Source of the DNA: Harmothoe impar
Taxonomy: Eukaryota; Annelida; Polychaeta; Phyllodocida; Polynoidae
Length of the DNA: 64,000 nucleotides
NCBI GenBank assembly: GCA_947462335.1
Contig: OX381706.1
Span: 18,576,784 to 18,640,783 of the forward strand
Direction: 5' to 3'
Each line of letters begins with the position of its first letter. Position 1 is the first letter of the stretch. The notes under the pieces are model-generated. The model ran no database searches and was not told the origin of the DNA. It was given only the letters and a program-made list of their open reading frames with translations. The position numbers and the translations under genes are program-made. Shown piece after piece: positions 12,601 to 18,485 of the stretch.

Positions 12601-15600
12601 ATCTCCCGAAAAGGGGTTCAATGAGCCATAACTATGGTTCACGACTTCATCTCGGAATTTATTTTTATAATGTCGAGACACTTCCTCCTCTGGAGACATT
12701 TCCCTGTTAACCTGACCAATACTGGCATGATTAACTGGTTCCCGTTCAAGAGAGCGCCCGGTGATATTCACTCTCTTTGAATCCTTCCCTCTGTTTTTAT
12801 ACACAGAGTCTTCCACATTCCTCAATCCATTATCATTAATAAATGGATCGAATTGAGGTAATGCATCCACCTTCCTAGCAGCAAGAGTGCTGTCCAGAAC
12901 AGTTTCCGGCCTGATAGCTGGAACTTGTTCCTCCCCCTGCTGTTCCATTGCCTTCGACAATTCACCCCGCAGGAGAGTTTTCCTGGCTTCCAGGGAACAG
13001 ACAGCCTCCACCTCAGCTTTCCGTTTCCTTTCTAACTCTTCCGTTTCTTCCAGGATTTGTATCCTGGTGGATTCGTTATCCTTGACCAACTGGTCTCTGC
13101 CCTTCTCGAGCTCTTCTGTCCCCTTCTTCAGGGCATACCATTCTCTAGAGTATTTTTTCAACTCCCTCTCATACCTCTCCTTAAGAGATTCGGAATGTTC
13201 ATTCTCCTTCTGGTTCTCAGCAATCTTTGCTTGAATCTTTTGGTATTCATGCGATTCCTGAGCAACCTTCTTTTTCATATACCGGTTGTCTTCTATCAAC
13301 CGTTCTCTCTCTTCTGTCAGAGTTCCTTTTACCCTCTGATTCTCAGAGAGGATCTCGTCCCTTTCTTTTACCAGGGATGTCAATTCCTCAGTCAATGCAG
13401 CATACTGATCTTCCATTGACTGCTTGTCCAATCGGACATTCTCCCAGTAGAGGTCATCCTCTTCCCGAGCCAAACGCTCGTCATATTCCCTTTGGAATCT
13501 CTCATCCCCTACATAGGGTTCCACCCAGGAAAGATCCTGCAATTTCCTCTTCTTCTGTTCTGGCTTCAAGCCCTCCCCAGGGTCCATCCCTGGCACCTCC
13601 AGGCGAGTTGATTCCAACTCCCCTTCACTCAGCTCTGGGCCAGAGCCGCCCAGGCTACCACCGGTAGCCATTGTCTGTCCACTAAAGGACTGTCTGTCCA
13701 CTCAAGGACTTCCTGTTCAGTACAACCCGAACATATTCCCGAACAATTAACTTGTTCTGCTACCTTCACTGCTACTGGTCACGGCACCAGTGTGGTGGTT
13801 CGTAGTTAACTCTAGGTTAAAGAACAACGATCACGGCAGTTTCCAGGTGCGAGAATATATCTGTCTTTATTCACAAGAATAACAACTCTAGTTCCTTTAC
13901 TAGGGAACGATCAGTGTAGAATTAATACACACAGGTAGATCAGGTTTCTCTATAAATAGAGGAAACGGTCAGTATACAACTCTTAGCATACAACTCTGTC
14001 CGCACGGTTGGACATGTGAAGTCTCTCGTCAGTCGGGCCTGCACTGACTGCCGTTCCAGGTAAACACATGGGTCTTATATAACACCGGCTCTTAGATCAC
14101 GTGGCCAGGTGGGTGGGTCGGCCGCCCACCTGAGAGCGGCACACGGTTACCTGAAGAGGACCTGCGCCCTCTCCCGGGAACTGTGTGCACTAGCTCCAGG
14201 TGGAGAAGCCGAGTAAACAGACGTTACCCGGAAATACCGTGTATGAGATTAATATGTAATATCATGCCCCTACAGCTACAACAGAGGAAGGGTATTAATC
14301 TTTGATGTAAAGGCTTCTTTGCTTTCAATTTTCTGCACTTCCTTATCTAAGGTGTCCCAGAGCGAGACTCCTCTATAGTAAGGTGATTTTTGATAAAAGC
14401 TAGTTTTGGCCCTCCTTTTTCTAAAACGAAATTTTAAGTCACCTCGTGAGTAGCTGTATCTTGCGCCTTCTGTCCAAATACTCAACTTTGGCCTGAACAT
14501 GCAGCTCAGCAACACTAGTGCCCCGTATTCGTGTGTTCAGACAAACACGCAAGGCCTGATTTTGCATTCTCTGGAGTTTTAATAACTCGGCAGAGTGAGT
14601 ACAACCTATGAAGAAAGAACAATATTCTAGGGTGGGGGCGATCATAACTTTGTAAATTTCCAGACTGATCGTTTTTGTCATATTCTTTACTTACTTAGCT
14701 TATATACTTTATTTCCTAAACTTTTCTTTACTTTATTTATGTGAGGAGTTAGACTAAGACGCTGGTCCAACTCCACACCCAAATAGGGATAACATTCACA
14801 TGTAGGCAATAGGGTCCCATTAAGTGTGATGGCAGGATCACCAGCATTGAAGAGCTTACTATCAGAGCCAAAGTACATGTACATGCTCTTCTGAGCATTT
14901 ATAGTCATGCCATTTGAAAGACACCATAAACCATATACTGTATACACCTAAATTCCCATATGTAATTCACTTATAAGGGACCCTTTTAAGGATTGAGTTT
15001 ACTAAAACGCTGTTATGTAACCTGTGCTCAGGGGCGGCCTGTACGTTGTGATGGGACTGCACATGCGTGGTAACAGGAATGTCGGTGCCCCTGTGGGATA
15101 CTACATCAGCTCTATCATCTCTGTGAGTACATGCACATCTAGCCAGCACATTGTGCCGGCATTAAGTGGATACTCCTTATGGACAACTATTGTGATACGT
15201 TATTACAAGGTTATTGTAATATAACTATAGAGTTTTATATGTCATAGAGCTGAATCCCAGATTTGGACAACGTTTTGGCATAGCTGACAATTACACTTTG
15301 TCAACAACTTTAAGCATGTGATTTTATCATGTTATCGGAAATATTAACCATGGATTATTGATGGTATAATATTCATAATGTATGCTAGTACATGCAGGGG
15401 CGATATCAATGCAACGTCAATTGTATCGCCGCAAAATACTCTGGTCAATATAGTTATATATTCTTAATCAATACAAGTATATTATATTGAAAACATCCCA
15501 TTTACTAAACACACCAAAGTAACAAATATTTAACAACGAACAGTATTTAATTTACAATACCGCTGACCACTTACAGCACCCTGGATGGAACAGGCGTACT

Positions 15601-17169
15601 CTGGCCAATGACATCGCCCTGATCAGACTGCAGAGCACAGTCTCTATGAACCGCTATGTGAGGAGCATTGGCATGCATGACTCTGGATCCTACCTGGACG
15701 GAGCTAGCTGTGTCATCAGCGGATGGGGAGTCACCACCACAGGTACAATATTCATTAAGAAAACTAAATTATTTTAGATTAGGAAATCCTCGGTCTAGAG
15801 AGGCTCAGATATAAATTATCAATGCTGACCAAACTAAATTTCCTTCCACAATATCTTTATTCCGAGAGTTGGTGTAGTTGCTTTCTATCATAGGGCTGAT
15901 ATTTAGCTTCAGTGAGAGCCAAATCTATTTGATATTTTTCTTTAATTCCACTCACCCTAAGTGGTTATCAATGTCATTATGGTGGGACCAGAATATGTTG
16001 GCATTTTGGCCTTATTGATTGATTGATTATTTTATTTGGCAGAAAGATTCACATAGAAATTTGAAGGGCACTTTTCAGCTTCCATGTAATTGAAGGTTAC
16101 ATGAAAGAGTAGCACAGTGTAGCGTTTCAGTGGCACACAGAAAATCTGAGTGTCCCAGCTCTTAGTCTGAAATGGCTATCCTATGGTAGTAATTGGGACA
16201 TTGATCAGGCACGACCAAGTGTTATTCAATAATGACTGTGGCATATGACTTATGCCTTACTCTAAGGGACTAATAAGTCTTATTGAGAAATTTCAAAAGT
16301 GCATAATACAACATTCTCCCTATCTTCTTTATATAATCCATTCAGATTGAAATGAGCTTGATTTTGTGTTCAACCTCTTAAATTAATTATTGCCACCAAT
16401 TATTGTGAACTTAATATTACACCTGGCTCTACTATGCCACACACAGGAGGAGGACGTGGTGCCACCATCCTGCAGTCAGCCAATGTCCGCGCCTTGTCCG
16501 TCTCTAGTTGTCAGGGGTACTGGAGAAATACAGGCCCCAACCACCTCTGTGTCTGGGAGCCCAACAGGAGGGGATCCTGCAACGTAAGAAGCACAATCCA
16601 TAGCTTATATCTCTTCAATATCTCTCACCCTCTTTTATATTCATCATTCTCATCTCATTCTATGAGGCTATAATAGAATATGATTATAACAGACTTGTGG
16701 CAGATCTTAAATACTATTGTGGTATATAATTTATAATTTGGAGGTTTCTGAATGAGAGAGGCTACTTGTGGTTCAGCCATAACAGTACTGATACTACGCA
16801 GCAATATATTTATATAATGTGATAAAAATGGCTCCTATATGGTGTGCATGTGATATAATATAATTGCAATTACGTCAAATTATCATAATATTACTTTCTT
16901 GGGACACAGTTACACCTATCCAGGCTATGTCCTAGTCAGCTAGTTGACTTCAATCACCGAACAGGCCCCCTTTCTCATTACAATAATTAACTTAATGAAA
17001 CTGTTCACAATGTATTTTTCAGGGAGACTCTGGTGGCCCAGCTGTGTGTAATGGCAAACTTGCTGGTGTGACGTCCTTCGGACAGCGTGGGTGTTACCTC
17101 AACACTCCCTCTGTGTACACAAGAATTTCCGCCTACCGCATCTGGATCAGGCGCTTCTCTGGAATCTAA
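463..17169 (+). CDS. S1-family (chymotrypsin-fold) serine protease, 3' part, five exons
   Basis: Secreted-type endopeptidase of family S1. Five exons join in frame with GT-AG introns: 463-622, 15032-15122, 15577-15742, 16447-16583 and 17023-17169. The product starts at the mature N-terminus (a split Gly codon, then [15 protein letters not shown]), so the signal peptide and activation peptide lie outside the window. The catalytic triad is complete: His in TAAHC, Asp in NDIAL, Ser in GDSGGP. By alignment to chymotrypsin numbering the pocket has Gly189 and Ser190, Gly216 and Ser226. There is no Asp189, so trypsin specificity is unlikely and a chymotrypsin- or elastase-like pocket is inferred. 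The usual CGGSL stretch reads CGCVL. The stop is TAA at 17167-17169 and AATAAA at 17188-17193. The first visible intron is about 14.4 kb because a LINE and a Gypsy element inserted into it. The reading frame is intact, so the gene is probably functional. Confidence 0.93.
623..1502. other. Intron, unique part left of the LINE
   Basis: AT-rich intron sequence with a C-homopolymer tract near 1361-1372. No exon, RNA gene or repeat family was recognised here. Confidence 0.55.
1503..1511. repeat. Left target-site duplication of the LINE
   Basis: The nonamer tatactgta occurs here, abutting the repetitive LINE tail, and again at 14934-14942, abutting the 5'-truncated LINE end. This is what a target-primed insertion leaves. 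The match is short, so it is supportive rather than decisive. Confidence 0.55.
1512..1762 (-). mobile_element. LINE 3' untranslated region and TAATC-type tail
   Basis: Read on the minus strand, this continues the LINE interrupted at 14275. It is about 250 bp of 3' UTR ending in a short tandem tail (TAATC units, 1512-1535). A 3' microsatellite tail is typical of CR1/L2/Jockey-type LINEs. The Gypsy element separates it from its coding part. Confidence 0.6.
1763..2246 (-). repeat. 3' LTR of the Gypsy element
   Basis: 484 bp, TG...CA ends, apparently identical to 13791-14274. Reading the minus strand: an E-box CACGTG (2070-2075), a TATA box TTATATAAG (2054-2046) and a poly(A) signal AATAAA (1843-1838). 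This gives a conventional U3-R-U5 layout. Confidence 0.95.
2249..2257 (-). other. Polypurine tract
   Basis: Minus strand reads AGGGGGGGT three bases before the 3' LTR. This is the expected place for the plus-strand DNA primer of reverse transcription. Confidence 0.75.
2258..3712 (-). other. Long 3' noncoding region of the Gypsy element
   Basis: About 1.45 kb between the ORF3 stop and the 3' LTR, AT-rich and without a credible ORF. It contains two imperfect direct repeats of about 75 bp (about 3196-3270 and 3271-3345; shared elements include ctccag, gttcatga, accacgag and acacgtaatc). The segment next to ORF3 is a train of perfect hairpins, listed separately. Confidence 0.7.
3196..3345. repeat. 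Two tandem imperfect ~75-bp repeats in the Gypsy 3' region
   Basis: The unit starts with ctccag, followed by gttcatga, atatata, a ctgg motif, accacgag and acacgtaatc. The second copy differs by scattered substitutions. Function unknown. Confidence 0.6.
3547..3751 (-). other. Train of consecutive perfect RNA/DNA hairpins
   Basis: Successive non-overlapping perfect inverted repeats: 3547-3562 (6 bp, loop 4), 3569-3587 (8 bp, loop 3), 3592-3610 (8 bp, loop 3), 3614-3639 (7 bp, loop 12), 3644-3662 (8 bp, loop 3), 3666-3690 (11 bp, loop 3), 3693-3704 (5 bp, loop 2), and a perfect 20-bp palindrome at 3732-3751 inside the 3' end of ORF3. The arms were checked base by base. Role unknown. Confidence 0.85.
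3713..6931 (-). CDS. Gypsy ORF3: 1072-aa Cys/His zinc-finger-like protein, not an envelope
   Basis: Intact ORF from ATG at 6931, downstream of pol and in the same sense. I recognise no named family. Visible features: acidic N-terminus; an Ala-rich hydrophobic stretch about residues 403-427; two candidate zinc-binding units, Cys566/Cys571 with His591/His596 and Cys616/Cys619 with His630/His635 (C-x2-C-x10-H-x4-H), with more Cys/His between them; an RS/basic segment about 722-757 resembling a nuclear or RNA-binding region; and a charged helical segment about 1010-1045 that may be coiled coil. There is no N-terminal signal peptide, no evident C-terminal membrane anchor and no furin-like layout, so an envelope role is not supported. 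Nucleic-acid binding, for example as a nucleocapsid-like or regulatory accessory protein, is inference. Being open over 3.2 kb in a young element argues for selection. It is probably expressed from the promoter-like segment at 7078-7109 or from a spliced RNA. Confidence 0.85.
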   Translation of the reverse strand: MSSETDHQQVDPLQEGDSASGGNVVVNQPDLVDQESMDFLGQEGMMDVDADSQSSLRPANVAANYLEGLDIEAISPADGHADTGEAEYQDPGPLYHGEPPADVEKPRLAVPTLGGFMSNYDGREVELHEDVLRLTAEGAPRRIDPLTRQAILLFLLVEEQEEMPPDWFVYWEALQKGLLVCYCLRRAVFDLHIADIKRLMPALPILSLDPNCGVAGMLLTGVNRYRARIGKLREPKTRKEYEIAAANTQGVVSYILDVATIEDYMDTHNVKRDIAISCLVDEAVRTVRTRSSSAEEKARIKALKATPRGRGSKGERGASNRSSSADSNQSDEFVQERGRQARRNEKARLANLPDSVLAEGLPEQPSGGQPVIPRAEEETDEAMDINEANTPAPSSTDTTIPTPALVADMTAAAGAAAAVAAALVFNPARLSPLRSPAHSDAEEGEVPANAEEPGNAPEDPIPPNDVMRRIWQNANNKFRVFIPNSWEQCPIGPTNFGCPPSTNCKGQSDDEDWIRNTPRDRPPSAFYQQWLDELRILPDTYYSKEQKEKLLFASNRWYSQRERNWCPFATCVNTIGTDRTVFVTKQRFLRHLCENHMHHCVVYHCDITVGRESQLCNGCLEPRRGELMRHMKDCHNMGISVARNRVNALHDAVCDQYKSLTEEQKAKIRPATPFYCEVADGKFKARIARVDGRHKFAMNDEEYTVLCTTRTSRRGGGSFRQPETRGSSRGKSRSARDRSRSPAVSPGPKRRHAGSTLEELDNSYYGIYHAPEGRDYYREYPDPLFTDRKDRKRDSGGQAAAATNMEYRSRRLSSSDSANSQPDCGGARPKEPATRTKASLPLTYHLGTTAKPTPRDVRSPTTPTRDMQGLTVKAEPKSLNSVVTPRGITVPKAAAVAKAPQADVKPVIPAAQEPVVIQPVAGTSRTETTGGVKLKYVPIVNYFSREEKASCEVGQRIVTEFQESQRELAVEYNTKMLGLFTHGLKIAHREEKALVAAGNADYLAKKSREAASGQKTAEAAAGFVRQENEKLTKRLQDMNVKFYGVFGVTLDTWDGTAEHALALIRARDEPLG
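6932..7408 (-). other. Pol-ORF3 spacer
   Basis: 478 bp between the pol stop and the ORF3 start codon. The half nearer ORF3 (about 7000-7140) is markedly CpG-rich compared with the AT-rich half next to pol (7150-7408). No ORF of note. Confidence 0.7.
7078..7109 (-). promoter_or_regulatory. Candidate internal promoter for ORF3 (NRF-1-type site plus TATA box)
   Basis: Read on the minus strand: an exact match to the NRF-1 consensus YGCGCAYGCGCR (7109-7098), then, 10 bases on, a TATA box inside the perfect palindrome CCTTATATAAGG (7089-7078). The ORF3 ATG follows about 150 bases further on. The LTR's own TATA has the same core (TTATATAAG). Sequence match only; activity is inferred. Confidence 0.5.
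7409..11134 (-). CDS. pol: Gypsy Pol polyprotein (protease, RT, RNase H, integrase)
   Basis: Reached by -1 frameshift from gag at 11140-11134. The frame has no ATG before the protease: the first start-like codon is GTG at 11044 and the stop upstream is TGA at 11149-11147. Domains, numbered from that GTG: aspartic protease DTGAS (109-113); reverse transcriptase with YLDD at 529-532; RNase H with DTDAS about 681 and a TDHSSLRWL segment; integrase with an HHCC zinc domain ([10 protein letters not shown] ... CPDCC, about 920-962) and a DDE core (Asp in AIDI about 992, Asp in HSDQGREFE about 1052, Glu in MVERFNRT about 1087). No chromodomain is visible at the C-terminus. All catalytic residues are present, so the element is probably competent. 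It makes DNA from the element RNA in cytoplasmic particles and integrates it. Confidence 0.95.
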   Translation of the reverse strand, partial: LEGVTGDGRTVTPEEICQIITDVGGEDSLAVNASSKKGDGTVHPGNHEAGETGTTGAQGCAYGKPSASLEESITKELVKVGGTRLPPGHPCLEHLKGCGFDLGTDSDLHRFTRNPSVTDGKRWYVSCSVQGKTGEFLMDTGASHSMVSKRFISLLPNMCENLTMRVNACTADGTRMRTFGRTFLIISVAGKEFVWAPTIAEIEDDGILGLDFAALFGATLNPKSGKLKIEYPYDMTILCKLRVISSVASVAQTVKIPPGMTCDVLVSSGRLIQRGLAVIEPDMAVLSRKGLESADTLVGNSRWTVTPISNPGNSTVYLEKGSEVGKVILAEAVTGSHQDLRLEEGGEEELHEELTKLLTGSSITDENDQEALKAMLKRCRQAFAAPGEPLRRTNKVLHEIKTGDNPAFKIPYRRLPLKKKIVAEEEIAKMLKDNVIVPSMSPWSSPVCMVTKKDGSIRFCIDYRKLNGLTKKNSYPLPRIDETIDSLGGNEWFCTLDLQSGYWQVGMKPEDMEKTAFSSHIGLFEYKVMPFGLCNAPATFEAMMETLLSDLLWRKCLVYLDDVIVFGKTFAGCLSNLEEVLNRIMSNGLKLKPKKCNLFKKDINYLGRIISTEGVKADPEKIRSVTEWEVPRGPKDVRSFLGFCSYYRDFLPGYSRVAYPIQCLSHWTPGNRKEEFPWGKEQDTAFSAIKKLFVETPVLKYPTPDGHFILDTDASNESIGAALSQVQGGVEVPIAFASNTMSKTQRNYCTTKRELLAVIVYTKKFKHFLWGSDFTLRTDHSSLRWLLNFKDAEGMIGRWLAHLSEFGLEQSQIQHRAGVKHVNADALSRRPIRKCENTNCDDCGQHEAVIAGARIPFEIKGTGVLEWSMGTIRKFQEKDPNLSRLLVLLPRKIRPPRPEISLENREMRRLIAQWAELEVQSGIVYRWKINSSGRRVRQVVIPSGMRRDVMYYCHGHLTSGHFGKKRSLERLKRRYYWPGMSSDLLRWIATCPDCCKNKPGPGMGKMPLSQELFGVRFARVAIDIISGFKTTPEGNTCMMVVTDYYTKYTRVFPLADHKAATCAKAFVKGWVLHLGVPLMMHSDQGREFESDLWQEMCHRLAICKTRTNPYRPQSDGMVERFNRTLIQVLKSLVNDKMDDWDEQCDYVCHAYNSTVHSSTSCSPNLLVFGEDLIMPADLVFGVVGMNPETPCHVMFVESLRDQFKYAYAKSTLEKACPRTRSNVMPKNIRRSPRLLARDGIT
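11097..11140 (-). promoter_or_regulatory. -1 ribosomal frameshift signal at the gag/pol junction
   Basis: On the minus strand the gag frame reads G GGA AAT TAG. GGGAAAT (11140-11134) fits the X XXY YYZ slippery heptamer and sits directly before the gag stop. After 5 spacer bases comes a perfect 9-bp stem (11128-11125... pairing GGGGTTACC at 11128-11120 with GGTAACCCC at 11105-11097) around a 14-base loop. Pol is open in the -1 frame through this point. I could not see a convincing pseudoknot partner. Confidence 0.85.
11131..13701 (-). CDS. gag: Gypsy Gag (capsid-nucleocapsid) polyprotein, 856 aa
   Basis: Structural protein of the virus-like particle. It starts with ATG at 13701, about 77 bases after the primer-binding site. 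An N-terminal half rich in Glu, Lys and Leu (about residues 75-260) is predicted to form a long coiled coil. A low-complexity Pro/Tyr/Ser-rich middle follows. A capsid-like helical region lies about 545-700 (Trp-rich, with [16 protein letters not shown]). A single CCHC zinc knuckle [14 protein letters not shown] (C-x2-C-x4-H-x4-C, residues 829-842) near the C-terminus binds nucleic acid. It is longer than most Gypsy Gags because of the coiled-coil extension. It ends at TAG 11133-11131, immediately after the slippery heptamer. Confidence 0.93.
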   Translation of the reverse strand: MDRQSFSGQTMATGGSLGGSGPELSEGELESTRLEVPGMDPGEGLKPEQKKRKLQDLSWVEPYVGDERFQREYDERLAREEDDLYWENVRLDKQSMEDQYAALTEELTSLVKERDEILSENQRVKGTLTEERERLIEDNRYMKKKVAQESHEYQKIQAKIAENQKENEHSESLKERYERELKKYSREWYALKKGTEELEKGRDQLVKDNESTRIQILEETEELERKRKAEVEAVCSLEARKTLLRGELSKAMEQQGEEQVPAIRPETVLDSTLAARKVDALPQFDPFINDNGLRNVEDSVYKNRGKDSKRVNITGRSLEREPVNHASIGQVNREMSPEEEVSRHYKNKFRDEVVNHSYGSLNPFSGDDPAQYGNPGDYDSKGNYRYCPDTTYSYPPPTTDKYSGVNKDPENRPRGSLNKGSQQKTKGRSNPVHKNTQGLSGYQGPRFDEGTDSESDKSSDDIPKIKVPLNRRVTMTPAEHRLHNRDPAIGNLGLDCSSRGQDGTDLLAWSRRMSGQLVHSNYAAKRTARVTKPYRGLRPWKEEYQSLLDDCKYNCWNKEESLGAFVIWLSDGPGKIVVEEWRDTYGPEATYDQLEVLACYTCGKMVTVDHWTLFQRRMQKPKESAKIFGLELQRLLRQARPEWSRDAEYYIESLFVRFISGLSDPEHAKVCGRAWEAGSSLADLFMAIDQHDKKKILLAGMIPANRGQRVSGIEHSLDGDDSSAEESEGEERVDALKFKGRQKSSSTPASGKLPSNKGYSETPRKPDIREPQTEPSQKTQTPETTTPDKTNASGNSLNTLMESMIKRMNEVFDNQTRRRPRVDRNTVQCYRCQVKGHFASECKAEKPVLRSEVSGN
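13778..13789 (-). other. Primer-binding site, tRNA-His
   Basis: Minus strand TGGTGCCGTGAC, one base after the 5' LTR. It is complementary to the 3' end of animal tRNA-His(GTG), whose acceptor end reads GTCACGGCA plus CCA. The match runs for 12 bases. The tRNA sequence is from general knowledge of conserved animal tRNA-His. Confidence 0.8.
13791..14274 (-). repeat. 5' LTR of the Gypsy element
   Basis: 484 bp, apparently identical to 1763-2246 with the same E-box, TATA and AATAAA. This is the promoter-bearing LTR for transcription leftward into gag. Confidence 0.95.
14275..14933 (-). pseudogene. 5'-truncated LINE, C-terminal part of reverse transcriptase ORF
   Basis: Minus-strand segments in two frames encode the end of a non-LTR retrotransposon ORF2. 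They include the post-palm region ([14 protein letters not shown], then [23 protein letters not shown]) and the thumb-like region ([22 protein letters not shown]), as in Jockey/CR1-group elements. The frame shifts near 14685 and again near 14470, so it is decayed. The last stop codon (TAG, 14278-14276) overlaps the Gypsy target duplication: the Gypsy element landed exactly at the end of the LINE ORF. The 3' UTR is at 1512-1762. Confidence 0.8.
14934..14942. repeat. Right target-site duplication of the LINE
   Basis: tatactgta, matching 1503-1511. Confidence 0.5.
15032..15122 (+). CDS. Protease exon (surface-loop strands)
   Basis: Acceptor gtgctcag at 15024-15031, donor GTGAGTAC at 15123. Encodes [18 protein letters not shown]... 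in frame with both neighbours (31 codons including the split one). It corresponds to the segment between the His and Asp exons of S1 proteases. Confidence 0.88.
15577..15742 (+). CDS. Protease exon with catalytic Asp
   Basis: Acceptor ttacag, donor GTACAATA at 15743. Encodes [18 protein letters not shown] with the catalytic Asp and the conserved CVISGWG. Ends one base into the next codon. Confidence 0.92.
15743..16446. other. Intron
   Basis: About 700 bp of AT-rich sequence, including a short attgattgattatt repeat near 16014. No other feature seen. Confidence 0.7.
16447..16583 (+). CDS. Protease exon upstream of the active-site Ser
   Basis: Acceptor ccacacacag, donor GTAAGAAG at 16584. Encodes [16 protein letters not shown] ... 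[14 protein letters not shown]. The last residues form the specificity-pocket segment GSC (positions 189-191 in chymotrypsin numbering). Confidence 0.9.
16584..17022. other. Intron
   Basis: AT-rich intron ending in the acceptor tatttttcag. Nothing else recognised. Confidence 0.7.
17023..17169 (+). CDS. Protease terminal exon with GDSGGP
   Basis: Encodes [36 protein letters not shown] and ends FSGI-stop. Conserved C-terminal S1 helix and disulfide positions are present. Confidence 0.95.
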   Translation, partial: GDSGGPAVCNGKLAGVTSFGQRGCYLNTPSVYTRISAYRIWIRRFSGI

Positions 17170-17187
17170 ATATTATGTAGTCTATAC

Positions 17188-17193
17188 AATAAA
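17188..17193 (+). terminator. Poly(A) signal of the protease gene
   Basis: AATAAA, 18 bases after the stop codon. A short 3' UTR is implied. Confidence 0.8.
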
Positions 17194-17850
17194 ACAGCTT
17201 GATTGCTTGAATGTTATAATGACTTCCACTTATAAATGATACATCTGTTTGGGTCTGATTTGTGAGAATATAGGTCCGATCAGACGAGAAAATTGGGTAG
17301 GGGAGTCCCAGCTTAATTCAGGCAGCCCATATTAGGACCGATCTGTGCTCAGATCGGGCAGCCCACATGGGCCCAGTCCAAACCCTAACAGGTTTCCCAA
17401 TTAAGGACCAACCTGACCTATTCTGTGTCTCTACTCCTGGCTGCACACTGCCCTAACTTAAAATATACATATTTACTAATAATAATTATATAGGTCTTAG
17501 TCTACCCAAACAAAAACAGGATTGACCCCATTTGTGCTTGTTACTATGGATATTCGATAAGGAATTTTGAATTATTTATGTTTTTGTGGGCATGGTAAAA
17601 GCTCAGATACATTGGCAGGTTTCCAAACATCAGCAGATTATACCAAACATCTTCTACAAAGTAGGCAAATACATCCGTAATTATAGAGCCATGCGTTATT
17701 TAATGGGGTTTGGGGGATTATGCTGGATCAAGTGATCGGAAGTTGTGTTTCTGTAGGGGGTTAAGAAACCTCACCTATTTGGGTGTCTACTTCTAATTTG
17801 AAAGTAGAAATAATGTGAGCATGGTTGGGAATTAGGGTCTTATTTTCGGT
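17194..17850. other. Intergenic, no feature recognised
   Basis: AT-rich with a short duplicated agatcgggcagcccacat-like motif near 17330-17370. No ORF or repeat family assigned. Confidence 0.5.
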
Positions 17851-18485
17851 ATAAGGCTCAGTTTCACGACTTTGTAACAATTGGATAGTCTTTGAGCGGG
17901 TGACGTCTTTGAGCGGGTGACGTCTTTAACTGGGTGACATCTTTGACCGGGTGATATCTTTGACCGGGAGGCTAGAAAAGACAATTCTTTTTTAACGTTT
18001 TTCCATATCTCTTCTATTTGAAAAAATATGCCAATGGTTATTGCATAACACTTTGGACAGTGTAGCTCTTCAAAGTCCACATAATATAGAAAGTGACGTT
18101 TTTGAGCAGGGAGAGGAAAAAATATAACATAATCTTATAACGCACATAAAAGGGCCTACATGTAAATATAACAGACGTGTGAAAATATCCTTTGACTTTT
18201 TCCACCCATTTTTCTTTTGAATATGTTTATTGACAACATTTCATATCAATTGACACGATCTTCCAATGAAGTCATTTTAGACTAGAAGAGGAAACAATTT
18301 AAGTATATACTCAGATGCAGGTGATTAAGTATAATGGTATAAGAATGTTACTAGATAGGTCTAATTCATGCTATGATAATGCTTCCCCGGTCAAAGACGT
18401 CACCCGGTCAAAGACATCACCCAGTCAAAGACCACCCGGTCAAAGACAATCCAATTGTTACAAAGTCGTGAGACTGAGCCATAAG
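17851..18485. repeat. Inverted-repeat (fold-back) element carrying a minisatellite in both arms
   Basis: The left arm (17851-17970) and right arm (18385-18485) are inverted copies. Each has a non-repetitive outer part (ctcagtttcacgactttgta on the left) and an inner array of 16-18-bp units (CCGGTCAAAGACGTCA type). About 415 bp of AT-rich spacer lies between. No transposase is seen, so this is probably a non-autonomous fold-back element. Confidence 0.7.

Larger units (their letters stand above)
1763..14274 (-). mobile_element. Complete Ty3/Gypsy LTR retrotransposon with third ORF (12,512 bp)
   Basis: Sense strand is minus. Order in the element's direction: 5' LTR (13791-14274), tRNA-His primer site (13778-13789), gag (13701-11131), -1 frameshift site, pol (to 7409), 478-bp spacer with a promoter-like segment, ORF3 (6931-3713), about 1.46 kb of 3' noncoding sequence, polypurine tract, 3' LTR (1763-2246). 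The target duplication is GCTA (1759-1762 and 14275-14278). Both LTRs are 484 bp and I found no difference between them. All three ORFs are open. The Pol order PR-RT-RNaseH-IN places it in Ty3/Gypsy (Metaviridae). Its length is roughly twice that of a typical element because of ORF3 and the long 3' region. It lies antisense in a protease intron. Confidence 0.96.
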
